Part shown: positions 54,913 to 63,485 of the stretch, piece by piece
Position numbering within the stretch: position 1 is the stretch's first letter
Layout of the letters: each line of letters begins with the position of its first letter
Source of the DNA: Chelativorans alearensis
GTDB taxonomy: Bacteria > Pseudomonadota > Alphaproteobacteria > Rhizobiales > Rhizobiaceae
DNA length: 64,000 bases
Direction: 5' to 3'
NCBI RefSeq assembly: GCF_010993735.1
Contig: NZ_WQNI01000001.1
Span: forward strand, 248,001-312,000
The notes under the pieces: model-generated
Databases searched by the model: none
Seen by the model: only the letters and a program-made list of their open reading frames with translations
What the model was told of the DNA's origin: nothing
Program-made: the position numbers and the translations under genes

Positions 54913-55896
54913 ATGCTTCTTCGTCTCGACCCCGCCGATATCACCGAGGCCAGACGCCTGAACCGGAAGCTCGCCTGGATGCCGAAGTTCCGCCCGCGTG
55001 GGCGGATCAAGGCCTTTCTCATGCACGGCGTTATGCGGATGGGGCAGCTTCGCCCGCAGCCCTATCTGCAGCGCTTGAACGTAGACGTCGAGATGCGCGA
55101 GGTGACGTTCGATGGCGGGCGGGTCCGGGTTCGGATCCTGCGTCCAAACACCCGGCCCAGGGGTGTCTATCTCGATATCCATGGCGGCGCGTGGATCGTC
55201 GGCAACGCGCGCTGCGACGACCCATGCAACGCGATGATCGCCGCGGAATGCGGTATGGCCGTGGTGAGTGTCGATTACCGCTTGGCGCTCGACAACCGGC
55301 TCGATCTCTGCATCGAGGACTGCCGCAAGGCGGCCTTCTGGCTCGTGGAGAACGGCGAGAGCGAATTCGGGACGGACCGCATCGTCATCGGCGGCGAATC
55401 GGCCGGCGCGCATCTGGCGGCGTGCGCGCTGCTTGCCCTACGCGATGCGGGGCAGGTTTCCGGGCTTGCCGGGGCGGTGCTGTTTTACGGCGCCTATGAC
55501 CTGAGCGGCAGCCCGAGCCTGCGCGCCGCGGGGCCCGAGACACTGGTGCTGCACGGCCCGTCAGCCTTTCGCAACCTCAAGCGGCTGACAGCGAACAGGA
55601 GCGAGGAAGAACGGCGCAGACCGGATATCTCTCCGCTCTACGGGGAACTGACAGGCCTTCCGCCGGCACTCTTTCTGGTTGGCGCTCTTGACCCGCTGCT
55701 GGACGACACCCTGCAGATGGCCGAACGCTGGAACGCCGCCAACGGAAACGCAGAACTGACGGTCGTGCCGGAGGCGCCGCATGCGTTCAATCGGCTGAAG
55801 ACCCCAATAGCCGTCAAGACGAACGCCTATGTGCGGCGGTGGGTAAGCCATAGGCTGATGGCGCCGGCGACGGTCCACTCGGACAAGGTGGCCTGA
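54913..55896 (+). CDS. Alpha/beta-hydrolase, hormone-sensitive-lipase family esterase
   Basis: This 327-residue serine hydrolase has the oxyanion-hole motif HGGAW (90-94), the nucleophile elbow GESAG with Ser163, and likely partners Asp260 (GALDPLLDD) and His290 (EAPHAFN). This HSL-family order is complete, so it should hydrolyse small esters in the cytoplasm; the physiological substrate is unknown. The ATG at 54913 is chosen because family similarity begins soon after it. The open frame continues 87 codons upstream without similarity. A dispersed repeat follows. Confidence 0.85.
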   Translation: MLLRLDPADITEARRLNRKLAWMPKFRPRGRIKAFLMHGVMRMGQLRPQPYLQRLNVDVEMREVTFDGGRVRVRILRPNTRPRGVYLDIHGGAWIVGNARCDDPCNAMIAAECGMAVVSVDYRLALDNRLDLCIEDCRKAAFWLVENGESEFGTDRIVIGGESAGAHLAACALLALRDAGQVSGLAGAVLFYGAYDLSGSPSLRAAGPETLVLHGPSAFRNLKRLTANRSEEERRRPDISPLYGELTGLPPALFLVGALDPLLDDTLQMAERWNAANGNAELTVVPEAPHAFNRLKTPIAVKTNAYVRRWVSHRLMAPATVHSDKVA

Positions 55897-55977
55897 ACGG
55901 CGGGAATGAGGACGCTCGTCCGATGTGTTCCGGACAGCGATGCAAAAGGCGAGAAGCCGCCCTGCCGAGCAGGGAAT

Positions 55978-56078
55978 AGAACAGTTCATCGATTCCATGA
56001 AGCGATGAACTTGTCTAACTCCTTGTTTTGTCGCAATTTCGGACGGAAAACTGGTTTCCACTTTTCCTGGAATTGCTC
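55978..56078 (-). repeat. Dispersed Hyphomicrobiales-type repeat with terminal hairpin, copy B
   Basis: Read on the minus strand it starts GAGCAATTCCAGGAAAAGTG, contains GACAAAACAAGGAGTTAGAC and ends with a GTTCATC/GATGAAC hairpin; this is the inverted second copy of 17127-17230. It sits between the convergent esterase and outer-membrane protein genes, where the hairpin could help end transcription. Confidence 0.8.
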
Positions 56079-56117
56079 CAGGTGCAGCCGCGCGGAACTA
56101 CACCTCTGCGGATTGCC

Positions 56118-56801
56118 CTAGAACTTGAGGCCGAGTCCCGCGCGCACGGTGTGCATTGTGACAGAAATGTCCTCTTGGCTTCGGTTGTCGTAGGAATAGT
56201 GGAATTCACCGAAATCCAGGTACTGATATTCGACCCTGCCGAAAAACCTCTTGTTGAAGGCGTAATCGGCGCCCGCGCCGACCGTGTAGCCGACAGCCTT
56301 ATCGCTGTATTTATAGTCGAGTTCTATGCCATCGACGATGCTCCCCACGTTCTGCAGCACATCTCCTTTGCCGAAAGCCACACCGCCCGTCACATAGGGC
56401 AGGAAAGGGCCTGTTGCAGTGCCAGCGCGCATGCGTGCGCTTCCGAACCATTGGACATCATAGCCGATCCTGGTGCGAAGTGTGTCGTCGCCGTCCGATA
56501 TCTCGTGCTTGATATTGGCGTATTGAAAGTCGCCTTCAATGCCGAGAACCCAATCGTCGAACTGGTAATCGTAACCCACGAAGGCGCCCCCGAACGCGCC
56601 CTTGGGGTCGAGATACAGGTCAGTATCGGTTTTTCCCCAACCATGGCCGCCATCGACGCCGATGTAGAAACCGCCCCAGTCATAGGTGGGCATCGGCGCT
56701 ACGACGGCGGGAGCGGGCGTCGGCTCCTCATAGATCATGTCGGCGGCAAGAGCAGGAGACGTGAGGAATATTGCCAGGGGGATTAGCAGGCGCAGTCGCA
56801 T
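56118..56801 (-). CDS. Outer-membrane beta-barrel protein (Omp25/Omp31-like)
   Basis: This 227-residue protein has a Sec signal peptide (about 1-20, SPALAADM) and an eight-stranded porin-like barrel: WGGFYIGVDGGHGWG near the start, repeated aromatic/Gly strands, FGRVEYQYLDFGEF, and a C-terminal HTVRAGLGLKF ending in Phe, the usual barrel-assembly signal. It belongs to the OmpA-like/Omp25 barrel family abundant in Hyphomicrobiales outer membranes. A good promoter precedes it (56834-56862). No operon partners are seen. Confidence 0.92.
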   Translation of the reverse strand: MRLRLLIPLAIFLTSPALAADMIYEEPTPAPAVVAPMPTYDWGGFYIGVDGGHGWGKTDTDLYLDPKGAFGGAFVGYDYQFDDWVLGIEGDFQYANIKHEISDGDDTLRTRIGYDVQWFGSARMRAGTATGPFLPYVTGGVAFGKGDVLQNVGSIVDGIELDYKYSDKAVGYTVGAGADYAFNKRFFGRVEYQYLDFGEFHYSYDNRSQEDISVTMHTVRAGLGLKF

Positions 56802-56833
56802 GAGGACCTCGATTTATACCTATAGTTGTAATC

Positions 56834-56862
56834 TCCATAGCGGACGAAAATGATTCTCTCAA
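56834..56862 (-). promoter_or_regulatory. Promoter of the outer-membrane protein gene
   Basis: On the minus strand, TTGAGA (complement of 56857-56862), a 17-base spacer and TATGGA (complement of 56834-56839) precede the ATG at 56801 by about 33 bases. The spacing matches the alphaproteobacterial sigma-70 consensus. This leaves a short 5' leader. Confidence 0.55.
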
Positions 56863-57092
56863 CCCTGAGGTGATCAGAGAAGGCAAGATACTTGGGATTT
56901 AACCGTATTGTTGCGGAGGGAATCGGGTAAGAATCAACACCTATAGGTTGAGCATAGCCCTACCCAACTGGTGTTATGGCTGCGGAAGGGCCGCGCTGGC
57001 TGCGCCCGAATGCCGCACTGCACAAAAATGCAAGGCAGATATGCGTTTCGCCCCTTTAAACCGTGCCGTGACCGGACTATGTAAGCCTCAAG

Positions 57093-57215
57093 TTCTCGAC
57101 GGGGTTCTCCTCCTCCCAAACCCTGTCGAGCCAGGCCAGCCTTATCCTCCTCCCAAGTGCTGGCCACCCAAAAAGGCGCCTGTCGGACCTCCTCCCCCGA
57201 CAGGCGCTTTTTTTT
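57093..57215 (+). ncRNA. Alpha-r14-like trans-acting sRNA with three anti-Shine-Dalgarno loops
   Basis: Three consecutive perfect or near-perfect hairpins each expose CCTCCTCCC in the loop: stem CTCGACGGGGTT/AACCCTGTCGAG (57095-57130, one mismatch, loop motif 57109-57117), stem GGCCAGC/GCTGGCC (57134-57165, motif 57146-57154), and stem GCGCCTGTCGG/CCGACAGGCGC (57176-57207, motif 57188-57196), the last followed by T8 as a Rho-independent terminator. This is the architecture known for the alpha-r14 sRNA family of Hyphomicrobiales, which includes NfeR1 of Sinorhizobium meliloti, and the total of about 123 nt fits. Such RNAs base-pair with ribosome-binding sites of many mRNAs, often importers. 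A weak promoter may be CTTTAA (57054) and CTATGT (57077). Confidence 0.85.
57170..57215. terminator. Bidirectional Rho-independent terminator
   Basis: An 11-bp perfect stem (57176-57186 with 57197-57207) is flanked by A5 on the left and T8 on the right, so it ends transcription in both directions. On the plus strand it finishes the sRNA; on the minus strand it ends the efflux operon, whose last stop codon is at 57226. Confidence 0.9.
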
Positions 57216-57225
57216 GCCCTTTCCC

Positions 57226-57936
57226 TCAGGTCTTCTGCGCTTGTGCGCCGGCAACATCTTCACCGGCCTCGACCATGCCGTCCACCAGATGGATGCGGCG
57301 GTCCATGCGGGCGGCCATGCCGAGGTCGTGGGTGACGGCGACGACCGTCTTGCCACGTTCGCGCACCAGCGCCTCGAGGATCTTGAACACCTGCTCGGAA
57401 CTCTTGGTGTCGAGGCTGCCCGTCGGCTCGTCGGCAAGGATCAGTGGCGGGTCGTTGGCAAGCGCCCGCGCCACCGCCACGCGCTGGCGTTGTCCGCCCG
57501 AAAGCTGGTCTGGGCGCTTATCGATATGACCTTCGAGGCCGAGCGATTCCAGAATCTCCGCCGCCCGCGCGCGCATCTCAGAACGGCTCCACCGGCCGAG
57601 CTTGCGCATGGGAATTTCGACATTCTCGCGCGCGGAGAATTCGGGCAGCAGGAAATGGAACTGGAACACGAAGCCGAGCATGGAAAGGCGGGTCCTGGCG
57701 CGCTCCCCCTCGCCCATCGGCTCGGCGTCACGTCCGCCTACCTTGAGCGTCCCGCTCGTTGGCCGGTCGAGCAGGCCGAGCAGATAAAGCAGCGACGACT
57801 TACCGGAGCCCGACGGGCCGGTGACGGCGATAAACTCGCTTTCGCCGACAGTGAGAGAGACGTCCTTGACCAGGGTAACGGGCACTGTCTCGTGCAGGAT
57901 GCGCGTCAGGTTCTCCGCTTCGATCAGCGCGCTCAT
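57226..57936 (-). CDS. ABC transporter ATPase of MacB/LolD type
   Basis: This 236-residue ATPase has Walker A GPSGSGKSS (40-48), signature LSGGQ (145-149), Walker B LILADEP (165-171) and switch His in VTHDLGMA, with the short Q-loop region FVFQFHFLLPEFSA that marks LolD/MacB-type mechanotransmitters. It overlaps the permease gene by 4 bases. With the FtsX-like permease and the membrane-fusion protein it forms a tripartite efflux-type system; LolCDE itself lacks such an adaptor, so MacAB-like efflux is preferred. Confidence 0.92.
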   Translation of the reverse strand: MSALIEAENLTRILHETVPVTLVKDVSLTVGESEFIAVTGPSGSGKSSLLYLLGLLDRPTSGTLKVGGRDAEPMGEGERARTRLSMLGFVFQFHFLLPEFSARENVEIPMRKLGRWSRSEMRARAAEILESLGLEGHIDKRPDQLSGGQRQRVAVARALANDPPLILADEPTGSLDTKSSEQVFKILEALVRERGKTVVAVTHDLGMAARMDRRIHLVDGMVEAGEDVAGAQAQKT

Positions 57937-59174
57937 GTCGCGCCCCGTATGATGTCGACCGGATTCTGCCTGGCCGCGCGCCGCGCCGGCAGATAACCGG
58001 CCACCGCTGCCGAAGCCAGCGCGAAGCCGGATGCGATGAGATAGTGCCAGATGCTCCAGGCGACGGGCAGCTGCGTCATCTCCTGGCCCGTGGCGGCAAG
58101 CTCGAACCGCACCAGCGACAGGGCGTAGACAAGGCCGAAGCCGAGCACCCAGCCGAGCGCGGAGCCGCCAAAGCCGATCACCACGCCTTCGAGCAGGAAG
58201 AGGTGACGCATGTCGCTCTCGGCAAAGCCGAGCGACTTCATGATGGCGATGTCGCGTGCTTTCTCGTGGGTGATCGTGGAGATGATGTTGAAGATGCCGA
58301 AGCCGGCCACCAGCATGATGGCCGCGACGACCGTGTACATGATGACGTTGCGCACGACGAGCGCTTCAAGGATCGACTCGTTCGCCTCCTGCCAGGCCAC
58401 GGCCTTGTAGCCAAGCTCGGCCTCGACGCGGCGCGCCACCATCGGCGCCTTGTTGGGATCATCGAGCTTGATGCGGATTTTGTTGACGGCATTCGGCCGC
58501 TCCGCCAGGATTTGCGCGTTCTTCAAAAGCGCATAGGCCTCGCCCTCGTCGCGCGCCGTCGTACCCGTATGGAAAAGGCCGACAATCCTGAAGTTGCGTG
58601 TCAGCCCCTGCGAGGAAACGGCGGTGACGGTGTCGCCAAGCTCCGCGCCCAGCCGCTCGGCCATGGTATCGCCGATGACGACGTTGTTGCCGCCCGCCGT
58701 CAGCGCTGCGAAATCGCCGGCGACGAATTCGCCGACGATGGGGGAAACGCCGCGTTCGCTCTGCGGGTCGACGCCGATGATTGTGGCGCCAACCTCACGG
58801 CCGGAAAAGCGCACTACCCCTTGCGCGTTCAAGCTGGGCGCGAAGCGGCCGGGAATCCATCCTTCGAGCCAGGCAAGGGCGGCCGTCGGATTGATGATGC
58901 CGCGACGGTCCTCGCGCGGCCTGAGGCCCGAGATCTCGGTGACGGCGAAGAGGGCCTCTGCCGGCTGACTGCGCGCCGAACGCTCCTCGTCGGTCACCTC
59001 GACGTGCGGCATGGTGTTGACGAGCTGCTCGACGAAGTCGTCCTGTCCGCCCTCCATGAGCGCCGCCATGGCGATGGAGAAGCCGACGCCGACCGCAACG
59101 CCGATGACGGCGACCAGCGTCTGCCGTCCACGCCCGGCAATATGGGTGAAGGCGATCTCCAGGATGAGCTGCAT
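57933..59174 (-). CDS. FtsX-like ABC permease (MacB/LolC type)
   Basis: This 413-residue protein has one N-terminal helix (about 15-40), a large periplasmic domain (about 45-270) and three C-terminal helices in the FtsX domain (about 275-400), with the family motif KARDIAIMKSLGFAESDMRH and the end YLPARRAARQNPVDIIRG. MacB/LolC proteins of this size act as mechanotransmitters that push substrates across the envelope. It lies 7 bases after the adaptor gene. Confidence 0.92.
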   Translation of the reverse strand: MQLILEIAFTHIAGRGRQTLVAVIGVAVGVGFSIAMAALMEGGQDDFVEQLVNTMPHVEVTDEERSARSQPAEALFAVTEISGLRPREDRRGIINPTAALAWLEGWIPGRFAPSLNAQGVVRFSGREVGATIIGVDPQSERGVSPIVGEFVAGDFAALTAGGNNVVIGDTMAERLGAELGDTVTAVSSQGLTRNFRIVGLFHTGTTARDEGEAYALLKNAQILAERPNAVNKIRIKLDDPNKAPMVARRVEAELGYKAVAWQEANESILEALVVRNVIMYTVVAAIMLVAGFGIFNIISTITHEKARDIAIMKSLGFAESDMRHLFLLEGVVIGFGGSALGWVLGFGLVYALSLVRFELAATGQEMTQLPVAWSIWHYLIASGFALASAAVAGYLPARRAARQNPVDIIRGAT

Positions 59175-59181
59175 GGCCTTC

Positions 59182-60189
59182 TCACCCGTCCTCGGCGGAA
59201 ACGCTCACCCGCGCGCCGTCATCGAGGTCCTGCGGGTAGGGTGAGACGATGCGTGCATCCTCGGTAAGGCCGGTGAGCACCTCCACCTTCTCCGTACCGC
59301 GAATACCGATCTCGACTTCCCGCAGCCGCGCCTCGCCTTCTTCGACGACGAAGGCGCGGTTTCCCTCAACGGCAACCGAGGGGATCAGCAGCGCGTCTTT
59401 CGAAACGCGGACGACGACGTTGACGTCGACCGACATGCCGATCATCAGCGGCGTCTCCTCCGGCAGGCGGAAGCGTACCCGATAGGTCTTCGAGACGGGA
59501 TCGCCCTTGGGCGTGATGCTGTCGACGACCGCTTCGAGCTGCCGGCCGGGAAAGGCGTCGGAGCTGAGCAGCGCGCGCTGGCCCGGCTCGACGCGCGGTA
59601 TGTCCTCCTCATTGACGTCGGCAACGACGAGGAGCGGGCTTGGGTCGCCCACCCAGAAAAGCACCGTGCCAAGGTCGGCCACCTCGCCCACCTCGCCATC
59701 CTGCCTCAAGACGACACCGGCGCTGGGCGCGCGCAAGACATAGCTTTCGAGCCGTGCCTTCTGCCCCGCCACCAGCGCTTCGAGCTGGTTCACTTCGCTC
59801 TGCGCCCTATCGACGGATTGTTGGCTGGTCGCATTCCTTTCGGCAAGCACGGAAAGGCGCCTCAACTCGCCCTGCGCCAGCGACAGCCGCGCTTCGAGCT
59901 CGGCAAGGGCGGCTTCCGCCTCCCCGGTGTCCAGTCGGGCGAGCACGTCACCTTTTTCCACCCTGGAGCCTTCGCAATCGCATTGCTCGACGATCCGCTC
60001 CCGCACCAGGGGCGTGACCTTCGCCCAGCGCCGGGGCTCGACCACGCCGCTGGCATAGACGATCTCCGCAGCGTCACCACGCGTCGGGCTCACGACCGAA
60101 ACCTCAGCCGGCCGCCACGTATACCATATGGCCGCGGCCGCAATGACGGCCAGGGCCAAAAGCCCGATCAGAAGGCGCATCAGTGGCAT
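59182..60189 (-). CDS. HlyD/MacA-family periplasmic adaptor protein
   Basis: This 335-residue membrane-fusion protein has an N-terminal membrane anchor (about 5-24), a lipoyl/barrel-sandwich domain (RIVEQCDCEGSRVEKGDVLA), a short coiled-coil hairpin (about 90-145, ALAELEARLSLAQGELRRL and on) and a beta-barrel (VADLGTVLFWVGDPSPLLVV). A stretch GGVVEP-like start (YASGVVEPRRWAKV) is typical of MacA/AcrA. It is the first gene of the efflux operon, which has a divergent TetR gene, and the operator palindrome lies directly upstream. Confidence 0.92.
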   Translation of the reverse strand: MPLMRLLIGLLALAVIAAAAIWYTWRPAEVSVVSPTRGDAAEIVYASGVVEPRRWAKVTPLVRERIVEQCDCEGSRVEKGDVLARLDTGEAEAALAELEARLSLAQGELRRLSVLAERNATSQQSVDRAQSEVNQLEALVAGQKARLESYVLRAPSAGVVLRQDGEVGEVADLGTVLFWVGDPSPLLVVADVNEEDIPRVEPGQRALLSSDAFPGRQLEAVVDSITPKGDPVSKTYRVRFRLPEETPLMIGMSVDVNVVVRVSKDALLIPSVAVEGNRAFVVEEGEARLREVEIGIRGTEKVEVLTGLTEDARIVSPYPQDLDDGARVSVSAEDG

Positions 60190-60240
60190 GGTCGTCTCCT
60201 GGTGGCGGTTGATTCCGGCATTGGGCGGCGGTAGCTATAG

Positions 60241-60265
60241 CATTAGACCGACCGTCGGTCTAATG
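60241..60265. promoter_or_regulatory. TetR-family operator
   Basis: Perfect 12-base inverted arms, CATTAGACCGAC and GTCGGTCTAATG, surround one central C. The TAGACCGAC core is typical of TetR-type operators for efflux systems. It lies 52 bases before the adaptor gene and 82 bases before the TetR gene, so one site can control both divergent promoters. Confidence 0.85.
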
Positions 60266-60346
60266 TCGTCCCGAAGCGGGTTTGCCGCGCACGGGTTCCA
60301 CGTGCCTGGCAGTCCGTCTTTGACATGCCGCAAGGAGAGTTGTTGC

Positions 60347-61039
60347 GTGACCCGTGTGATCAAGCCGCCGGAAATCCGCTCCGCCGAGCTTCTCGACTGC
60401 GCCCAGCGCCTCTTCTTCAAGCACGGCTATGACAACACGACCGTCAACGACATTATCCGCGAAGCGGACATCTCGAAGGGCGCCTTCTATCACTATTTCG
60501 CCTCCAAGGAGGCGCTGTTGGAGGCCTTGTCGGCCCGGCTGGCACGCGAGAGCCTTGCCGAGCTCCAGCCTATCATCGACGACCCGTCGCTCGACGCGGT
60601 GGAGCGGCTCAACGCCCTGTTCGCCGGCTCACGGCGCCTGAAGGTGGAGCTGGCGCCACAGATGCGCAGCACCTTCGACGTCATCTTCCGGCCGGAAAAC
60701 ATCGTGCTTTTCCACCGCATCGATCAGGCGGTGAGCGCCGTCGTCGCACCTCTCATCGCCGACATTCTGGCCGAGGGCGCCAGGGAAGGCGTGCTGGATG
60801 CGCCCGATCCGAACGCTTTCGCCGACATGCTGTTGCAGATGCGCCTGGGGCTGGGAAAAATCATGCACCAGGCCCTCCGCGAAGCCGATAGCGGCAGGAT
60901 CGACGAGGCCGTCCGTACGCTCGACATGCGACTGCGGTACTACGGCATTGCCGTCGACCGGCTCCTGAAGCTGCCCGACGGCACGATCCGGATGGCCGAG
61001 CCCGGATTTTCCCGCGCATTGCTCGAAGCCGGGCCATAA
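60347..61039 (+). CDS. TetR-family regulator
   Basis: This 230-residue regulator has a TetR helix-turn-helix at about 30-50 (TTVNDIIREADISKGAFYHY) after the usual ELLDCAQRLFFKHGYDN helix, and a C-terminal ligand domain. The GTG at 60347 follows AAGGAGA by eight bases. It is divergent from the efflux operon across 157 bases that contain an operator palindrome, so it most likely represses that operon and itself. Confidence 0.92.
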   Translation: MTRVIKPPEIRSAELLDCAQRLFFKHGYDNTTVNDIIREADISKGAFYHYFASKEALLEALSARLARESLAELQPIIDDPSLDAVERLNALFAGSRRLKVELAPQMRSTFDVIFRPENIVLFHRIDQAVSAVVAPLIADILAEGAREGVLDAPDPNAFADMLLQMRLGLGKIMHQALREADSGRIDEAVRTLDMRLRYYGIAVDRLLKLPDGTIRMAEPGFSRALLEAGP

Positions 61040-61141
61040 ACCGCTTTCGGTGCCTTGCAGCACGCGGCCAAAGGCGTAAACATGGGCATCATCCAAAGGG
61101 TGCTCCCAGGCGCTCGCCAAGTCCCGAAAATCGAGGAAGCC

Positions 61142-62263
61142 ATGACGACCCATACTCCGCCTTATCGCGCCGACCATGTCGGTTCGCTTCTGCGCCCGGT
61201 TCCCGTCAAGGAGGCGCGCAAGAAGTTCTACGAGGACAAATCCATCTCGGCCGAAGAGCTCAAGGACGTCGAGGACGCCGCCGTCACCGACGTGGTGAAG
61301 ATGCAGCAGAACCTAGGCCTGAAGGCCGTCACCGATGGAGAGCTGCGCCGCTCCTTCTGGCACTTCGACTTCATGGGTGCTCTCGAAGGCCTTGATCTGG
61401 AGGAGCGGGAAGGAGAGCAGGGCCTGCAGTTCCACGGCGCAACCGTGCGGCCAATCTTCCCGACCATCACCGGCAAGCTGGACTTTCCCGACGATCACCC
61501 GATGCTCGACCATTTCAAGTATCTGGCGTCGGTGGCCAAGGTAACGCCGAAGATCTCCATTCCGGGCCCGAGCTGCTGCCACTTTCGGGTGGCCAAGGAG
61601 GACGTCCACCCGAAGGAATATCAGGATCTCGAAGTTCTCTTCGCCGATCTCGCCCGCACCTATGCCAAGGCGGTGAAAAAATTCTACGAGGCAGGCTGCC
61701 GCTATCTGCAGATGGACGACATCTTCTTCGCTTATCTGTGCGACCCGAAGATCCGCGCCGAAAAGAAGGCGGAGGGGCTCGACCCGGACTGGCTCATCGA
61801 CCAGTACGCCAAGATGATGCGTGACGCCATCAAGGATCGGCCGGAGGACATGCTGATCGGCATGCATATGTGCCGCGGCAACTTCAAGTCCACCTGGGTT
61901 GCCGAGGGTGCCTACGATCCGGCGGCCGATGCCGTATTCAACAAGACGGGCGTCGACATCTATTTCATGGAGTACGACACGGATCGCGCCGGCGGGCTGG
62001 AGCCGCTACGCCTCTTGCCGAAGGGCAAGAAGCGCGTGCTGCCGGGCTTCATCACCACCAAGGTACCCGACCTCGAGCCTCTCGACGACTTGAGGCGCAA
62101 GTTCGACCAGGCAGGCAAATATGCCGATCTCGACCAGCTTGGCATCGCCCCGCAATGCGGCTTCGCCTCGACGGAGGAAGGCAATCTCATCACCGAGGAC
62201 GACCAGAAGCGCAAGCTGGAGCTGGTGGTGAAGACTGCGGAGGCGATCTGGGGAGAGGTGTGA
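61142..62263 (+). CDS. MetE C-terminal-domain-like methyltransferase (YxjG family)
   Basis: This 373-residue protein matches the C-terminal catalytic barrel of cobalamin-independent methionine synthase without its N-terminal half. It begins with RADHVGSLLRP and has zinc-ligand motifs HMCRGN (His242, Cys244) and APQCGFAS (Cys339). Homologues such as YxjG use methyltetrahydrofolate-type or other small donors; the true donor and acceptor are uncertain. The ATG at 61142 follows GAGGAA. It stands alone, ended by a strong terminator at 62290-62325. No known SAM or SAH riboswitch was recognised in the 102-base leader. Confidence 0.85.
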   Translation: MTTHTPPYRADHVGSLLRPVPVKEARKKFYEDKSISAEELKDVEDAAVTDVVKMQQNLGLKAVTDGELRRSFWHFDFMGALEGLDLEEREGEQGLQFHGATVRPIFPTITGKLDFPDDHPMLDHFKYLASVAKVTPKISIPGPSCCHFRVAKEDVHPKEYQDLEVLFADLARTYAKAVKKFYEAGCRYLQMDDIFFAYLCDPKIRAEKKAEGLDPDWLIDQYAKMMRDAIKDRPEDMLIGMHMCRGNFKSTWVAEGAYDPAADAVFNKTGVDIYFMEYDTDRAGGLEPLRLLPKGKKRVLPGFITTKVPDLEPLDDLRRKFDQAGKYADLDQLGIAPQCGFASTEEGNLITEDDQKRKLELVVKTAEAIWGEV

Positions 62264-62289
62264 GCAGCACCCCTCCGCTGGCAAAGTGG

Positions 62290-62325
62290 AAAAGCGCTCT
62301 CATTCAGCCGAACGAGAGCGCTTTT
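62290..62325. terminator. Bidirectional Rho-independent terminator
   Basis: AAAAGCGCTCTC and GAGAGCGCTTTT form a perfect 12-bp stem with a 12-base loop, with A-rich left and T-rich right ends. It serves the plus-strand methyltransferase gene and the convergent minus-strand secreted-protein gene ending at 62355. Confidence 0.9.
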
Positions 62326-62354
62326 ATAAGATTGAGGGTAAACCGGCGGCGTGC

Positions 62355-63485
62355 TTATTCGCTCGCGACGAGTTCCTCGTCCCTCGGCGGTTCCTCGCTT
62401 TCCAGCACGGTACGGACCTCATCGATCTTGCCATGGGCATCGCCGACGCCGAGGAGATCCTTCGCCCAGTCCAGCATCTCCTGGTCGACGTAGTTCTCCG
62501 CACCATACTGCTCGACGCGGTTCGGGTTGGCGCCGGCAAGCAGAGCTTCCTCGAGCGCCTCATCGGTGACCGCGCCTTCAAGCTCGGTCAGGTCCGTCTC
62601 CAGCTCGATCGCTTCGGCTTCGGCCGCCTGGAAAGCCTCCAGCTCCTCGCTGGCGAGTGCCGTTTGCAGGTCTTGGCGTTCGGCTTCCAGTATGGCGATC
62701 TCGTCGACGGTCAACCCCGTGGTGTCGATCGTCTGAAGAGCGTCCAGCCGGTCGTGCAGCTCTTCGACCGTAAGGTCGTCATAGCTGAAACCATCGTAAG
62801 GCTCGATGCCGCCGACAAGCGCGGCGAAAGCCTCCGCGGCGGCGGCGAGCTCGATCTGAAGTGCGGCCAGATCCTCGGTGGCGATTTCGTACTCGGCTGA
62901 AGCCAAGACGTAGTCCTGGATGGCGGCCATCTTCGGATCATTGGCGTTGAGATAGGCGTGGTAATTGCGGTTGAGCGAGTTGAGCCCGGCCAGCTTGGCA
63001 TGGAAATTCGACTCATGGTCCGGCCTCGGCTGCGGTACCGGGATCGGCTTGTGGGCAAGTACGCGGTTGCCCGCCGCTGGGCCATTGCCGCGCACCTTGC
63101 CTGTCGAACGGCTTTCACTTTTCGCCGTCTTGCGGCCGACGCCCAAGGCATTGCGCGCCGCACCGAACACACCGCCAACAAACTCTCCCAGATTCCGTGG
63201 CCCGCCGCTGCCCTGGCCTCCACGCTTCGTGGAGCGGTGTTCGATGCCGGCGGTCGAGCGCGCTTTGCCGCCAGATTTGTGGCCGTTGCCATTGCTTGCT
63301 TTGCTGCTCTTGCCGCCGGCATTTCCGCCACCTCCGCCATTGCCGCCGCCGTTCCCGTTGCCACCGTTCTTGGCATGAGCGTCGATCGAGAGCGCGGCGG
63401 GCGAAAAGCCGGTTCCGGACGTCATGACGGGCGTCAGCGAAAGGGCCGTTGCACAGCCGGCGATGAGGAGTATGCGGGAAATCAT
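62355..63485 (-). CDS. Secreted protein with Gly/Asn-rich and coiled-coil regions, unknown function
   Basis: This 376-residue protein has an N-terminal hydrophobic signal (about 1-24); an LIAGC at 7-11 resembles a lipobox but is very close to the start. Residues about 38-62 are Gly/Asn-rich (KNGGNGNGGGNGGGGGNAGG), followed by a basic Ser/Lys/Arg region to about 150. The C-terminal half is acidic and helical with heptad-like Leu/Glu patterns (about 195-310), a likely coiled coil. I do not recognise the family. The start at 63485 is supported by GGGAGAGG. No operon partner is evident. Confidence 0.65.
   Translation of the reverse strand: MISRILLIAGCATALSLTPVMTSGTGFSPAALSIDAHAKNGGNGNGGGNGGGGGNAGGKSSKASNGNGHKSGGKARSTAGIEHRSTKRGGQGSGGPRNLGEFVGGVFGAARNALGVGRKTAKSESRSTGKVRGNGPAAGNRVLAHKPIPVPQPRPDHESNFHAKLAGLNSLNRNYHAYLNANDPKMAAIQDYVLASAEYEIATEDLAALQIELAAAAEAFAALVGGIEPYDGFSYDDLTVEELHDRLDALQTIDTTGLTVDEIAILEAERQDLQTALASEELEAFQAAEAEAIELETDLTELEGAVTDEALEEALLAGANPNRVEQYGAENYVDQEMLDWAKDLLGVGDAHGKIDEVRTVLESEEPPRDEELVASE

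Noticed and set aside
61040-61141. SAM- or SAH-responsive riboswitch before the MetE-like gene
   Set aside because: None of the conserved cores I know (SAM-II, SAM/SAH, SAH) is visible, and the leader is short.
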